Assembly (NCBI GenBank): GCA_037367405.1
Contig: JAZKJV010008264.1
Span: 496,001-560,000 of the forward strand
Source: Ottelia alismoides
Lineage: Eukaryota > Streptophyta > Magnoliopsida > Alismatales > Hydrocharitaceae
DNA length: 64,000 nt
Reading direction: 5' to 3'
Part shown: one piece after another, positions 37,176 through 48,510 of the stretch
Numbering within the stretch: position 1 is the first letter of the stretch
How the letters are laid out: each line of letters starts with the position of its first letter
Translations under genes and position numbers: made by a program
Notes under the pieces: model-generated
Seen by the model: only the letters and a program-made list of their open reading frames with translations
Databases searched by the model: none
What the model was told of the DNA's origin: nothing

Positions 37176-37743
37176 TGAAGATATGGGAAGAATTCTCAAG
37201 CGCATCACGAAAGCGTGATGATTGCATCGAATGCGATCGAGAGCGACTAGTCACACTAGTCGCTCGATGCAGCGGAATTTAAAAAAAATGATGAAACCAC
37301 ATGATCCAAGAACACTTCTTGGATAGTTTCATCTAAGCCACAAATAGGTACTAGGGTTACCTCTTGAAGCGTGGTTGCGATCGAGTCTCTAAACCAAGAG
37401 ACCTCCTGTCTCAAGTCTGATCCAATGGAGGAGATGCTTGCGAGCGCGGGGATGAATCGCGTGCTCCTCGCAATTCATATTGATGATCCAAGCAGTGGAT
37501 CTCCTGATCTCGTCACACGAGATCCAACATCTTCTTCACGAGCGAGACGCACCGAAGGAAATGGAGATCCACGAGTAGATGATCTGGCAGCATAATGACG
37601 ATGTTGCGTCAATGACGACTCTCACAATAGCTCCGTAGTGGACGGCCATTATAAGAGAGAGAGAGAGAGAGGTTTGGCGTGTAGAGAAAGGAGAGAGAGA
37701 GCATTCATTAATTATCTCACCTCAAGAGCAATGGATGCCTCTT

Positions 37744-37752
37744 CTTATATAG
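37744..37752 (-). promoter_or_regulatory. TATA box of solo LTR F
   Basis: CTATATAAG on the minus strand is followed by AAGAGGCATC, the same context as TTATAAAAGAAGAGGCA in the copia 5' LTR. Confidence 0.5.
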
Positions 37753-38043
37753 GGTTTTTGGAACCCAAGGATCCCAATCCATGGGCAATACATAATCAAT
37801 GGATGAGATTGATTTGTGTTTCTTTCAATGGCTAAGATGTTGTTGTAAAAACACAACAACAAGTGATTTAATTTAAATTAATTAATATTGATACATCACT
37901 ATGATTAATCTCAAATTAAATCACATTTGACTAGAGATAGGATAATGAGAAGACTAACTCCCGTCCTTAAAAGAGAGGGGACGGCTACTCCTCTCCGCAT
38001 GGAGAGTTGTAGCCGTCTACTCCTCTAGGGAGGAATGGGTCAA

Positions 38044-38561
38044 TCTCCCCAAAATATCATGAGATCTCATAATCTCATGATATCTCATATGACTCTTGTC
38101 GACAAAATTTTCACCATAAAATAATTCCAAATTATCTTATAGAAAATATCAATCATGCCATTGAAATTATGCGAATCTTATTCACAACCCAAAACAAAAT
38201 GTAAATTATATTCTTATTAATCATCAAATATGAATCCAATTCACATTAAAAATTAACTAACAAATATAAATTATGATATGCTCTCTCTAATATATTATGA
38301 GATCTCCCCAAAATATCATGAGATCTCATAATCTCATGATATCTCATATGACTCTTGTCGACAAAATTTTCACCATAAAATAATTCCAAATTATCTTATA
38401 GAAAATATCAATCATGCCATTGAAATTATGCGAATCTTATTCACAACCCAAAACAAAATGTAAATTATATTCTTATTAATCATCAAATATGAATCCAATT
38501 CACATTAAAAATTAACTAACAAATATAAATTATGATATGCTCTCTCTAATATATTATAAAT
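38044..38561. repeat. 259-bp tandem duplication in F
   Basis: Copy 1 is 38044-38302 and copy 2 is 38303-38561. Each starts TCTCCCCAAAATATCATGAG and ends TCTCTCTAATATATTAT plus a few bases. I see no mismatch between them over about 255 bp. The copia LTRs have this region once. Confidence 0.9.
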
Positions 38562-40368
38562 CACATTTATAAGATATATATGATTAATATGGATAGTGTT
38601 GTCCATATTATTCATATCCATGATAATTAAATCGTATTTAATCATCTTAGATCTTTATTCTCATGTGTCAAAATAATGTGAATCACAATCACATTATTCA
38701 CATCTTTGATAATTAAATCATATTTAGTTATCTCAGATAACTCTCCTTATAATATGGATCAAATTCATATTATCCATGATAATTAAATTATATTTAATTA
38801 TCAATTTTATCGATGTTCGGATACGTATATCAACAATGAAATTATTCATGAACTCCTTCAAGGATAATGCGCTTTCTCCGCGGATACTTGGAGATAAGGA
38901 TAGGGCGATTGTATTGTCCACGTACAGTGACTTGGATATTGAGATCACATCTCAAATCCAAATCTTGCGGACCTCTCATAGATGCTTGATTAAATCAAGA
39001 CCGCAAATATAATCTTCTCATTGTATCTGAATCACATTCAGATCAATGTCCAACAATTGGACCACGATCAGATCACTTCTCTACTGAGAGGAGTCACTAA
39101 AATCCAGACCTGTTTCATCACTCCCTAGGAATGGAAGCATCATGGTTATACAATCGTTTATGATCACATCACCCTCAGGTATTCCTAATACATGTACATC
39201 CTGCATACTGGAAGACCCAGAATAAATCCAAAGTATAAGATCTATTTTACACTGTCTACTTTAGGGTTTTATCAATCAGTTTCTCATTTGATCATTGGGA
39301 TTCGGTATCGATCATATACTTTCCAAAAGCATATATCATACCTAGGTCTTGATCATATACTTTCCAAAAGTATATATCTAACCTACAAATTCAGTCAAGC
39401 TTCCAAAGTGAGATGATTGTGCGGAATTCGATTCTTCCCAATATCTCATGAGTGAGCTCATGTCTTCCGGTTCAGTAGTGAACATGTATGATCCCTTTGA
39501 GAGATCGTATTACTCATATGCCCTTGTATGCACACCAGCGCGTCGGTGTATAGACCTTGATTAGATCATCAATCTATTGGTCTGCCAAATGTACATACTC
39601 AGACATATAGTAACACGTTTGTCTCAAGTCGGAGGATGTGTGCCTATATCATGACAGTATATGATATAGGACTTTGGTTATCTCGATCTTGTGAAGTCAA
39701 CTCTTTTACCTAACTAATCGCACACCTCCGAATCTCTATTCCTATGCAGAGGACCTGCATCAAGAGGTCGGTTAGATATCAGCCCAAATGAGAAAGGATT
39801 GCCATCTCCTACTCATACTGGAGATCATCTCGTTAACAATCATTTGATGTTGCTTGATGAGTCCTCAATCTAACTCTTTAGATATTCATCCAAGCACCAG
39901 CCTCTATGATTCAATTATTGAGTCAACAGCTATATGATTATTAAGATGGCCATGGTACATAACCCTAATTGTACTAAGGGGCCTATTATGCAAATTTTCA
40001 TTTCAGATCAGGGATTGATATTTGCAATAACAATTATTGCATAGTGGCTCGTTGTGGGCTCGCGTGTCCAACAATCCTCGCGAGGGTCATCGAGGTGAGA
40101 AAACTTATACTCATAATCAGAAACATTAGAAGACTCGATCTCAAGATCCAACAGATCGGATACACTCTCGAAAAATGAAACCGAGTACCTAGGGTACGTG
40201 CCATCCTCCCGCATATGACACTCAGGGAGAAATGCAAAATCATAGTGAAGATAGAGGAATCAGAATCGAACTAGGGATCTATGCTTCCAAATATCAGGTC
40301 CTCTAAAAATGTATCGACATCATCAAATGGGAGGATACACGGCTCAAAGACAACACTATCTAGGTCTG

Positions 40369-40842
40369 TCAAATCAAAATGGTGTCCCTCATCAAGCTCT
40401 CTATGTTGAGATGGATCCAAATGTGTATCTGAATCTGAGAGGATCTTCTGAAGAAAGAATACTGAATCAACTGGATATGGACACTTAAATGATTGAAAGG
40501 ATGGTGATATGTGGGCTCCCCTTCCATTTCTTGGGATACTAGTAGATCAAGAATCCAAGAATCTTCGACGTGAAAGTGTGGGACTGGCTCAAAATCTAGC
40601 TGTAAAACCAACGGGAACTCGACCAATGTCTGACTCTGGAAACTCACAGTCATGGTCAACACGTCTGTCATCTGAAGTGGAGTAGAATCCATATCCTGTG
40701 ACTGGTGTGTGATGTCTGAATTGGCATGAAGTGCCATACACTCAACTGGTGTCATATGTCTCTCATGTGTTGTCCCGAATAAATAATTTGATGAATATGG
40801 AATGTCTGAAAGTGTTCTCAAGATGATCTTAAATAAATCCAT
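40369..40842 (-). pseudogene. Coding-like remnant downstream of gag (element C), function unknown
   Basis: A 157-codon frame on the minus strand follows the gag remnant in the same direction and overlaps its tail. It is acidic and rich in His and Met. I see no zinc knuckle, protease Asp motif or other domain. It could be the C-terminal part of gag or an extra frame; this is unresolved. Confidence 0.35.
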
Positions 40843-41466
40843 GTTAGGACTGTGGTGTGAACCACCACACGAGGTAATATCTGTTCTACGGTCATCCCCC
40901 TCATGAAGATCTGAACAAGGTCAGACCTCGAGATTCCGTGATCTGGAAATATCCTCAATAGGTCAACAAATCTAAGCCACGAATTTCTCAATGGTTCCTG
41001 GGGATCTACTGCAAAATATTGATACAAGACCGCATCAACTCTGCTTTACGATGGAGGTAAAATCTCTGTAAAAACAACACCCGAAGGTCTCCCCATGTAG
41101 CAATCTTCCTCCCTAACTCTTTGTGCCATCTCAAAGCTCTAATCTGAAGTGAGAACAGGAAGGTCATCAGCATCATCTCCTCAGAAGTTATATTTAGGTA
41201 CGCTCGTGATCCATAAAAATCCTCAAACTCAGATATATGAATATATGGCTCCTCAAGCACTCCCCCTGAAAATTTCAGTAGTAGACTAATGAACTCTAAA
41301 TCCACAATGAAGGGACTCAATGTATAAGCGGACTGCGCTTCCTGATCTGGGCCCTCATCCATCATCCCAAGGTAGAAGTCGTCTAAAACTCGCAACTGCT
41401 CAATGTGATCTCTTATGGAATGCACTCTCATCTCAGTAAGGTGATCACCCGGGTCTCGCATCTGGT
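40818..41466 (-). pseudogene. Degenerate gag of element C (gypsy retrotransposon capsid type)
   Basis: Gag forms the particle that packages element RNA. The minus-strand reading has two overlapping frames. The first (41461-41006) carries TSEEMMLMTFLFSLQIRALR then WHKELGRKIATWGDLRVLFL and QRFYLHRKAELMRSCINILQ. After a frameshift, the second (41027-40818) has NSWLRFVDLLRIFPDHGISR and SDLVQIFMRGM. The W...L...I.TW.DL...FL.RF pattern followed by a WxRF.DLLR..P.HG motif is that of the plant gypsy gag (Retrotrans_gag) family. The N-terminus starts at about 41461 without a clear upstream signal. No zinc knuckle is visible. At least one frameshift makes it dead. Confidence 0.75.
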
Positions 41467-42888
41467 CAACCTGATCTCACAGGCGTCAAGCATAACATGT
41501 CCCGAATAAAAAGGTGGGTAGGGAGAAGATAGGATGTCGGTCGGAGTTCCGACCTCCCAAGAGAGTGGCATGAATGATGGGAATGAAATGAAGAAGCTGC
41601 AAAATCCGGTTGCAATGAAGTGTGACCCATTATGACGAGAGGAAAGAAGGATGATGAAGGGACGGTGTGAGGGATACGAGAAAGAGAGTGAAGGAGACAG
41701 ATTGTGATTGCTTATGATCCAGAGAAGATGAATGTAACCAACTCATACCAATCACATACAAACACAATGCAAACCCCCAATTCACCTACTCAATGCAATG
41801 TGGAGATCGTGAAGATGCGGTTAATTATCTTATCAATTTTTAGAGTTTAGATGATCAGACAAAAGTTGTACAAACATTTAGAAGGCTTAATGGGATTTGG
41901 GCACTACTCCTTAGTGTGTACGCAAGCAATTAAAAGCGTAAATAATGAGGGGGTTTCTCTTCCAAAACAATGATGAATCAGTTGCGTTTATTTTTAAGAG
42001 TCAAGTTCAATTAGCAGTCCCAATTTTTAAATTTTTGACTTTCTTTTTTTGGATATTTTTCAATAACACGTCTAACGAACTTTTCAATTTCCTGTTTGCA
42101 ATATGTGAGTGAAATCAAGGGAGGAAATCAGAAAAGCCAGCGCGCAATGAAATACAATGATGCATGCAGAGATAGAAATGTGTACCTGTCTCCAGCACTC
42201 TACATGAAATATGATCCACACATAAAATTAAAACCTGGAAGTAAACTAACTATATGATGCACGAGGAAATCGGCCTTAGATGAGCAACTTCTATTGATTC
42301 TGAAGAACAATAGCTAGCTAATCTGATCGAGTCCGGAGTCCGATCTTGGGAGTCACTCGGTGCATGCCACAACGGGTCTTGCTAGCGTTGTATGTGGCTC
42401 CTCACGACGCGTGGTCTCAAATCCAATTAAGCTAACTTTTTCAATTTATTTTTAGCTAGGTCCAATTATGATCTATAGGTACAAGCAAGCAAGTAGGTAT
42501 TGGACCTTAATTGATTACATCACAATCAATAAAAATCTTAAGTCTAGGGGCTAAATCCATGGGAATCAAATAGAAAGTAAGGCGGTGAAATAAAAAAATG
42601 AGAAAACAACGGTGAGGTCCCCCAAGTACACCGGCACTTGGCGAAACAGACCCCGAACTGACCAAGTGTCCAAAGTCTAGTTATTATAATGGTAGATAAT
42701 TGTTCTCTAAAAATAAAATAATTGTCTTCTGTCCTTCCCTGCTCCACCTCATGTGTTGATCCTCAAAAAGTCTCCAAGTCATACTCCAAGTAGTTCCTCT
42801 CACAAAAAGCAAATAAGAGATGGTCAGAAAATGATTATAGTATATATAGAGAGATAAGTAAAGCTGAAAAATGACTACTAAGCCCTGC
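41467..42888 (-). other. Element C leader between primer site and gag
   Basis: No convincing coding. It contains the minus-strand words TTGGGACTGCTAATTG (about 42016-42031) and AGAGAAACCCCCTCATTATT, which recur in A2's leader as GGGACTGTTAATTG and GAGCAACACCCTCATTTA. B has a similar GGGACTGC word (about 62245). The conservation suggests a leader function such as packaging or dimerisation; this is inference. Confidence 0.5.
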
Positions 42889-42906
42889 TCTCTGGTAATA
42901 ACGCCA
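42889..42906 (-). promoter_or_regulatory. Element C primer binding site (tRNA-Asp type, decayed)
   Basis: Read on the minus strand: TGGCGTTATTACCAGAGA, three bases inside the 5' LTR. Against TGGCGCCGTTGCCGGGGA it has six differences, all C-to-T or G-to-A. Confidence 0.68.
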
Positions 42907-42909
42907 TTC

Positions 42910-45900
42910 TGATGAACTGAAAAATTCGATTGTGACTAAGGTGGATATGCAAAGTCGTTGTCCCTAGTCAATCAGTTCAGTCAACGAGAAAAATATATAA
43001 AACCACTTAAGAGTAATCAAGAATATGTAATGTAAGCGATCTTCGCTATTTTTTTTACCTGATATAGCGGCCAGGGTCGAACACAAGGAGCACGATTGAA
43101 AAACTAAGTAGTCAAATTTCAGAGATAAAATTTTTTTAATGGTTTTTATTTTTACTTTTTTTTAATTTTCAAATAAGGAACAATATGCACAAGGGAAGAA
43201 ATACACACACCACACTCTTTTTGTATTTTTCAAAATAGCCAGAAATGCTCAGAAAATTACAAAGAAAATATTTTTGAGTTTATAATTTTTAAAAAATTTT
43301 GGTAATTTTTCCAAGTTTTTCTAATATTTTTATGATTTTAAAAAATCAAACAGTACCAAAAAAGGGAAACGGTGCACAATCTGGAGTAATTTGCAAATTA
43401 GAAATAATTTAAGGTCCCAAAACACTTGGGAATTATTTTATGGTAAAATATAGACAAATATCTACACAAAAGAACTGAAATCACTATTTTTCAACTTTTC
43501 TAGGATTGTCTATGATTTTTATAATATTTTTAGTATTTTGTAAATGTTTTTGGTTTTATAAATAAGTAATACATGAAATTTGGACATAAAATAAAAGACA
43601 ATACAATACACCTAATCTAAATTTTTTGGAATTTTTCGGATAATATTTGAATTTTTATGATTTTTCAAATTTTAGGCATAGAAAATGACTTAGTTTTTGA
43701 ATTTTTTAACATATCAAATAAAAATAAAATGTAGTGAACTTTATATACAATGAAGATCACCACAGCAGGAGTCTAAACAAATTTTTGTAAAAATTTTAGA
43801 GCAATAAACACATTTATTTTCAATGAAAAGGGCGAGGAAAATAAATGTCTCGAAATCAAGGTTTGAAAAAAATGAAAGGCGGAACGAGGCGGTCTCCTTG
43901 GAATCGAGGCGAGGCGTAGCCTCGAGGCGGTCAAGGCGTAAGCCTCAGATTATATAGAAAAATATGTATAAAGCCACAATTATATATATCTCAATGTAAT
44001 TATATGTTCTTTGATCAATATATAATAATTTACACTACAAGATATGATGAAATAATAAATATAAGAACCCCAAAATAGAAGATAGAACAACATCATATAC
44101 ATTTCTACTCATTTTCATCCAATCAAAGAGGAATTCATAGACTATAGATATTGTGAAAGAATTAAACAATACATATATGTCTATGAAATATTGTTGTAAT
44201 TAAAAGTACAACTATGTCTAACATATAATATATGATCGCACGAGAAACCATGAATCATATCCATTTCGAGCAAATCTTTGAAATATTATTGTAATTAAAA
44301 GTACGATTAAATATATGTCAAAGAAGTTTATGTTGTGTCCAATATATAATATAAGACAACATGAGAAACCATGAACCTTATCCACTTTGTTTTGCTTGAT
44401 ATATTGCAAATCTTGTTAAGTTGCAAGTATTTTTTAATTTGATATTTATGAATTTATTCATTAAGAGTGAAATAATAAGAGTTTGCCAAAATAGTTGTTT
44501 ACTTTAATTGTAAATACGAAGTTATGGGCATGAAAGAAACATCATATTTAGGCATTCATCTTATACAATCATTATCCTAAATAAACAGATATTTATAATC
44601 TTCTCAAACTACTAAGTAAATCATTAAATAATAAAAAATATTTCAAAAAAAGCAAAAACGCCTCATGAAACGCCTCGAAGCGTTCCGCCTCGAGGCTACG
44701 CCTCGACCACCCGAGGCTTAAGCCTCACTAGACTGGTCTGAGGCGTACGCCTCGAGGCTAAAAGGGACCGCCTCGACCGCCTCGATGCTAGTTTTTTCAA
44801 ACCAAGCTCGAAATGAAGGACTTATTTGCAATAATTTAATGTTTTTACAATAAAATATAACAAAAACTAAATAAGGGAGAAAACTACAAATTACCCAGGG
44901 GCGTGCGTGGCAGGCTCTCTAGCGGGGACCTTTTTTGTAATTTTGAAAACTCCAGGGGAGAAATTGTAATTTTTCCCAAAAAATGTATTTTAAAACCCTT
45001 TAGGATTTTCTTCTCTACTCTTTGCTCTTTACAAAAGAGGGAAAGGAGGGCCAGTCGCCGCCCTTCCTTCTTATTCTCTCCCACGCAGGTGGCGCGGGCT
45101 AACGGACTTCATATGATGGTGGCGATCGCTGAAGGCGACAGTGGAGCCACAGGCTTCGCGAGGGTGAAGGTCGCGAGGGGGAAGAGGCTCCTAGACGCGT
45201 CGGCTTCAGGTGGAGAAAGCGAACGGCAGAGGCGGCGCACGCGGGCTTGCGGCCGCACGCACGGAGGTCTCGAGCGCGGTGGGGCAACACATGCCCTACG
45301 TCGAAGGAGGAAGGCGCCAGCAGTCGAGCGGAGGCGCTACGGTGGAGTCATGGATCGGAGGAAGCTGCCTACGTAGAGGGCCTTGGAGGCAGCAGAGAGC
45401 CGCATAGTTTGGGCAAACGGAGATGCCCGCGTGGAGGGGGCGGTGGAAGACCATACGACGCTGGGCGACGGGCGCCTCCTGGCATGGCTGGCGGAAGGGG
45501 TTGCGGGCACGGCGGGTGCCATTGTGTGAGCGGTGAAAGGCAGCGGTGAGGGTTGGCGACTGCCACCCAAGCTTTTTTATTTTTTTTGTAACATGTAGAA
45601 GATGTTATAAATAAAATTGTATTTGTATTTTTTTTAAAAAAAAAATTGTCCTTCTAAACAGATGTTAGAGAAAGAAATATATAATTTTTTTGTTTTTTTA
45701 TTTTTTATTTATAAACAACTTAGGACGTGAGCACAATGACTCCATCCCAAAAAAACAAAATAGGAATGAGTGGGTGAATACGGATCTAATGAGATGGGAG
45801 AAATATTCGGAGATCCGACAACCGTGTGTGATCAAATGTGATAGATTATGTGAGGTAGAATGTGAAAGGTGGAGACTAAGAATGTGAGATGAAAAATCAG

Positions 45901-46629
45901 ATTTGGGGGAGGATCAATTCAAGAGTGATGACAACTACGATTGAAAATTTAACAACTAAATTACTATGAATTAAAATCTAAAATTAATCTAAAAGAACGA
46001 TAGAAAATAAAGTGGATCTCACCTTGGGATCGGACACGCCGTGATGGCCTCGATGAGTACAATGGAAGTGAGTTTGAATCAATTTGAGTTCGCATGGAGC
46101 CGGAATTGATCGTTCAATTATAACTTTACGATTTTTTTCCGAGTGTGGATACTTTTACACTATACATGGTTATACTTTGTTATTATTTTTATTATTTACA
46201 AAATATTTTTATTTACAATTTTTGTTTAGAAAAATATTTAATTCTAGGTCAATTTATATACAAATAAAATAGTATAATTTTTGTACAAATATACATGGAA
46301 AAATATTTACAAAATATTTTTAGATTTTTGGATTAAAGACCCTATCTCCCCTACTTTATTCTTGGTCGATCAGGTCAAGTCTTGACCTTCTCTCGGGATT
46401 CGGGACAGTCTGCATTTATTTCACAAATACATCCTTTATTTTCTTTTCTTTTCTTTCTTTTCTTTTCCTCTTTATTCTTTTATTTTGAATATAAATAGTG
46501 TTAAAAATGCATATTTAACAAATGCATGCAAACTGGTAATTTCATGAAATTAGTGGGTATTTACAGGTATTTGACTAAGGAAATAAAGATAAAATAAAAG
46601 TATAAAGGAGATGAATCATGGATTCATCA
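42910..46629 (-). repeat. Element C 5' LTR (with hAT insertion and a deletion)
   Basis: It is 3720 bp, including a 950-bp hAT insertion and its 8-bp duplication. It lacks the equivalent of 32972-33684 of the other LTR; the junction at 46055-46057 is GAG, which is present at both ends of the missing stretch. The GC-rich core (45060-45570) has overlapping frames on both strands with no motif. Confidence 0.87.
43857..44806. mobile_element. Non-autonomous hAT element, 950 bp, in the C 5' LTR
   Basis: The ends are CAAGGTTTGAAAAAA and, inverted at the right, CTTGGTTTGAAAAAAC. The 8-bp flanks are identical: CTCGAAAT at 43849-43856 and 44807-44814. The partner LTR has the empty site CTAGAAAT at 30887-30894. 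The ends are GC-rich, with repeated GAGGCG/CGCCTC words (GCCTCGAGGC), and the middle (43945-44640) is AT-rich. There is no transposase frame. Confidence 0.9.
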
Positions 46630-46634
46630 TAGGG

Positions 46635-46683
46635 TTATGTATGTAATTACAGAATTACTCAGGATTATGGGTGTAAAAATCCC
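46635..46683. repeat. Mutator-like element, right terminal inverted repeat
   Basis: The inverse of about the first 50 bp at 24692, with the same ATTACTCA...TTATG(G/A)GTGTAAAAATCCC order. Confidence 0.85.
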
Positions 46684-46692
46684 TTAAATAAA

Positions 46693-47382
46693 TTATATTC
46701 AATTAAACATTCTACTATAACTAGAGTTGTATTTTTCTTGAAAGAATTATTTATATGAATATGGTTCATTAAAATTAATTAAAATTTGAACATGATATGG
46801 AAGAACACATAAGTGACATCCATGATCTCCCATCAAGGTGAACGGTTCCGTTGTCATGGATTGTATGTAGGAGATGCATGTCCGAAGTGACAGATCCTGC
46901 ATACAAGTGCACATGGATCGGGCTCTTTTCTTCTCGAAAGAGTAAGGTCATACGCATAGTGACCCCAATATCGAGTACTCATGTTATTGGGGTGATATTG
47001 GATTATGCATAGCGAGTGCTATTCTTGTTGACGGTGGTTCACTTAACATTGGGAACATCACCTTAGGGGTGATGGGCTTGGGTATTAAAGACCGAATTGG
47101 AAAATGCAAGTTGGAAATGCTAGGTGGAATAAGTTCCCGCTTCTTTTTATCCAAGTTACAAGTTCTAATATTATTGGGATGTAACAAAGGTAAAAAGGAT
47201 ATCCCAGACTTTCTAGAGATATAGCTGTAAGTATATCTCTTACTTTGAAAGTAATTAAGGGAATGAACGTTCAAAGTCAAAAGGAAATACTAATTTTATT
47301 TAAAATCCTTAATCAAGGAATTTCAATATTGAATATATAATTATTTATATGTTCTAATATATCGCATTCTTTATTTCAGACA
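46693..47382 (+). other. Copia untranslated leader, second part
   Basis: It continues the leader cut at 24691. No frame of note on the plus strand. It ends with CTTTATTTCAG just before the gag ATG at 47383, which resembles a 3' splice site; whether the leader was spliced cannot be seen from sequence. Confidence 0.55.
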
Positions 47383-48180
47383 ATGAAGTTTATGAACCCA
47401 CTCACCAAGCTTCTGGAGGTCAACTAGTTGACCGGGCCGAATTACTCTGCAAATCACACATCTTAGGTGTTGTCTAAGGACAAGCTTGCAAACCCTAAGA
47501 CACCAGAAGACATCAAGTATAATGAAAATTTTGATAAAGATCATACATTGGCCATGTGTTATATTATGTGATCTCTCTCCAATGTGCTTAAGAAGAAACA
47601 TGTGGAGATGGATAATTGCCAGGATATAATGTTGAATCTTAAGGAGATGTTCGGTGATGTCAATCGTACTTAGTGTTATAACATTATGAAAGATCTTGTT
47701 CAATAAAAAATGTAGGAAGTGACTTCAATTAGAGAACACATACTCAAACTATATGGGTACCTCTCTGAACTGGAAACTCTCAAGGCTTAGATGGATGCAG
47801 ATATGCATTCCGACTTCACTCTGTTGTCTTTACCCATGTGTTTTAATACCTTTTGGTATCGTTCCACATGAACAAGATGAATTGGTCTAATACGGAGTTA
47901 ATGGCTTTATTATGGTATGCAGAAGACATAATGATGAAAGATAATCATATTGACAGTGCAGGGTTGCACATGTCGAAGGGAAACGCGGACAGAAGCAAGG
48001 ATCTCGAACCCAAAAGATAAATAAGAAGGTTTAAGGTGTTGGCTCATCTTATGCTTCCGCACTGGTGGCATCAAAGAAGATCGATGTTTGTCATAATTGC
48101 AAGAAGTCGGTGCAGTAGAAGCGTAATTGCCCAGAGTACCTCAAATCTGTGGATAAAGGTAAAGCCCTAATAGGTATAAA
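47383..48180 (+). pseudogene. Dead copia gag
   Basis: Gag is the capsid protein. Reading from ATG 47383 in one frame gives LTGPNYSAN, LANPKTPEDIKYNENFDKDH, HVEMDNCQDIMLNLKEMF and SIREHILKLYGYLSELETL, the order seen in plant copia (TNT1-like) gag. At least seven in-frame stops interrupt it. The zinc knuckle at 48089-48130 reads CHNCKKSVQ-stop-KRNC: the Cys residues remain, but the His and the following Trp are replaced by Gln and a stop. Confidence 0.85.
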
Positions 48181-48510
48181 ATATACTCTTATCATTGAAA
48201 CAAATTTTCACGTTGGATGAGAAGGTAGTTGGATCATAAATTTTGGTGCTTTTGTTCATGTATGCAATTTGTTGTATCTATTTCAGGAAACTAGGAATCT
48301 TGTTGAATGGGGGATAGTTATCCATATGGGATGCAATTGTTGCAGCAGTCGCTGTCGAGACCTCAGTCTATCGTTATCGTATGGGAGAGTCCTTATGCTT
48401 AAGGAATGCCTTTATGTACCCGATGTCAGAAGGAATCTTATATCTTTATCTAAGTTAGTTAGAAATGGATATTTGTTTATTTCTATAATAAACATGTCAT
48501 AAATCGTTAC
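48181..48510 (+). pseudogene. Dead copia protease
   Basis: The aspartic protease that processes the polyprotein. WIINFGAFVHVCN at about 48230 stands where the family has a D-S-G active site; Asp is Asn and Ser is Phe, so the site is lost. CLYVPDVRRNLISLSKLVRN follows at about 48408, a strong family match. Frameshifts separate it from gag and integrase. Confidence 0.83.

Larger units (their letters stand above)
37176..40073 (-). mobile_element. Copia-type solo LTR F (minus), in element C
   Basis: It reads TGAAGATATGGG at the left and GTGTCCAACA at the right. A perfect 5-bp duplication ATCCT flanks it (37171-37175 and 40074-40078), and element C's sequence continues on both sides. Most of it is the reverse complement of the copia LTR of this window (for example CGACTAGTCACACTAGTCGC at 37246 and on). 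The LTR-start 80 bp (39993-40073) differ from TGTTAGCC of the main copia element, so F belongs to a sister subfamily or is chimeric. It is 2898 bp, including a 259-bp tandem duplication. Confidence 0.87.
29952..46629 (-). mobile_element. Gypsy element C (minus), with LTRs, gag remnant and nested insertions
   Basis: The 3' LTR is 29952-34277, the interior 34278-42909 and the 5' LTR 42910-46629. Both LTRs begin (plus strand) TGATGA(G/A)CTGAAAAAT and end GGATTCATCA. A decayed tRNA-Asp-type primer site sits at 42889-42906 and a polypurine tract at 34278-34291, both on the minus strand. Flanks are CAAGG and TAGGG, a 3/5 match; the Mutator sequence reads continuously across them. The interior, less solo LTR F, is 5.7 kb and holds only gag-like coding, so this is a gag-only non-autonomous type or an internally deleted copy. 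Confidence 0.85.
24692..46683. mobile_element. Mutator-like element (non-autonomous), opened by D and C
   Basis: The ends are GGGATTTTTACACTCATAA and, at the right, TTATGGGTGTAAAAATCCC. They are long terminal inverted repeats that continue for about 50 bp with few differences (the AGTAATT and ATTACATTCATAACC words are shared in inverse). The flanks are a perfect 9-bp duplication TTAAATAAA at 24683-24691 and 46684-46692, the hallmark of Mutator transposition. The element proper is 24692-25255, 29203-29951 and 46635-46683, about 1.4 kb. The cargo is a very C-rich segment with imperfect repeats and no transposase. Confidence 0.87.

Noticed and set aside
37200..37240. GCATCACGAAAGCGTGATG palindrome as an operator
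   Set aside because: It is part of the conserved copia LTR end (compare 23575-23595 and 56435-56455), where the symmetry is weaker.
38044..38561. Repeats as a CRISPR array or satellite
   Set aside because: Only two adjacent copies with no spacers, and the sequence belongs to the copia LTR.
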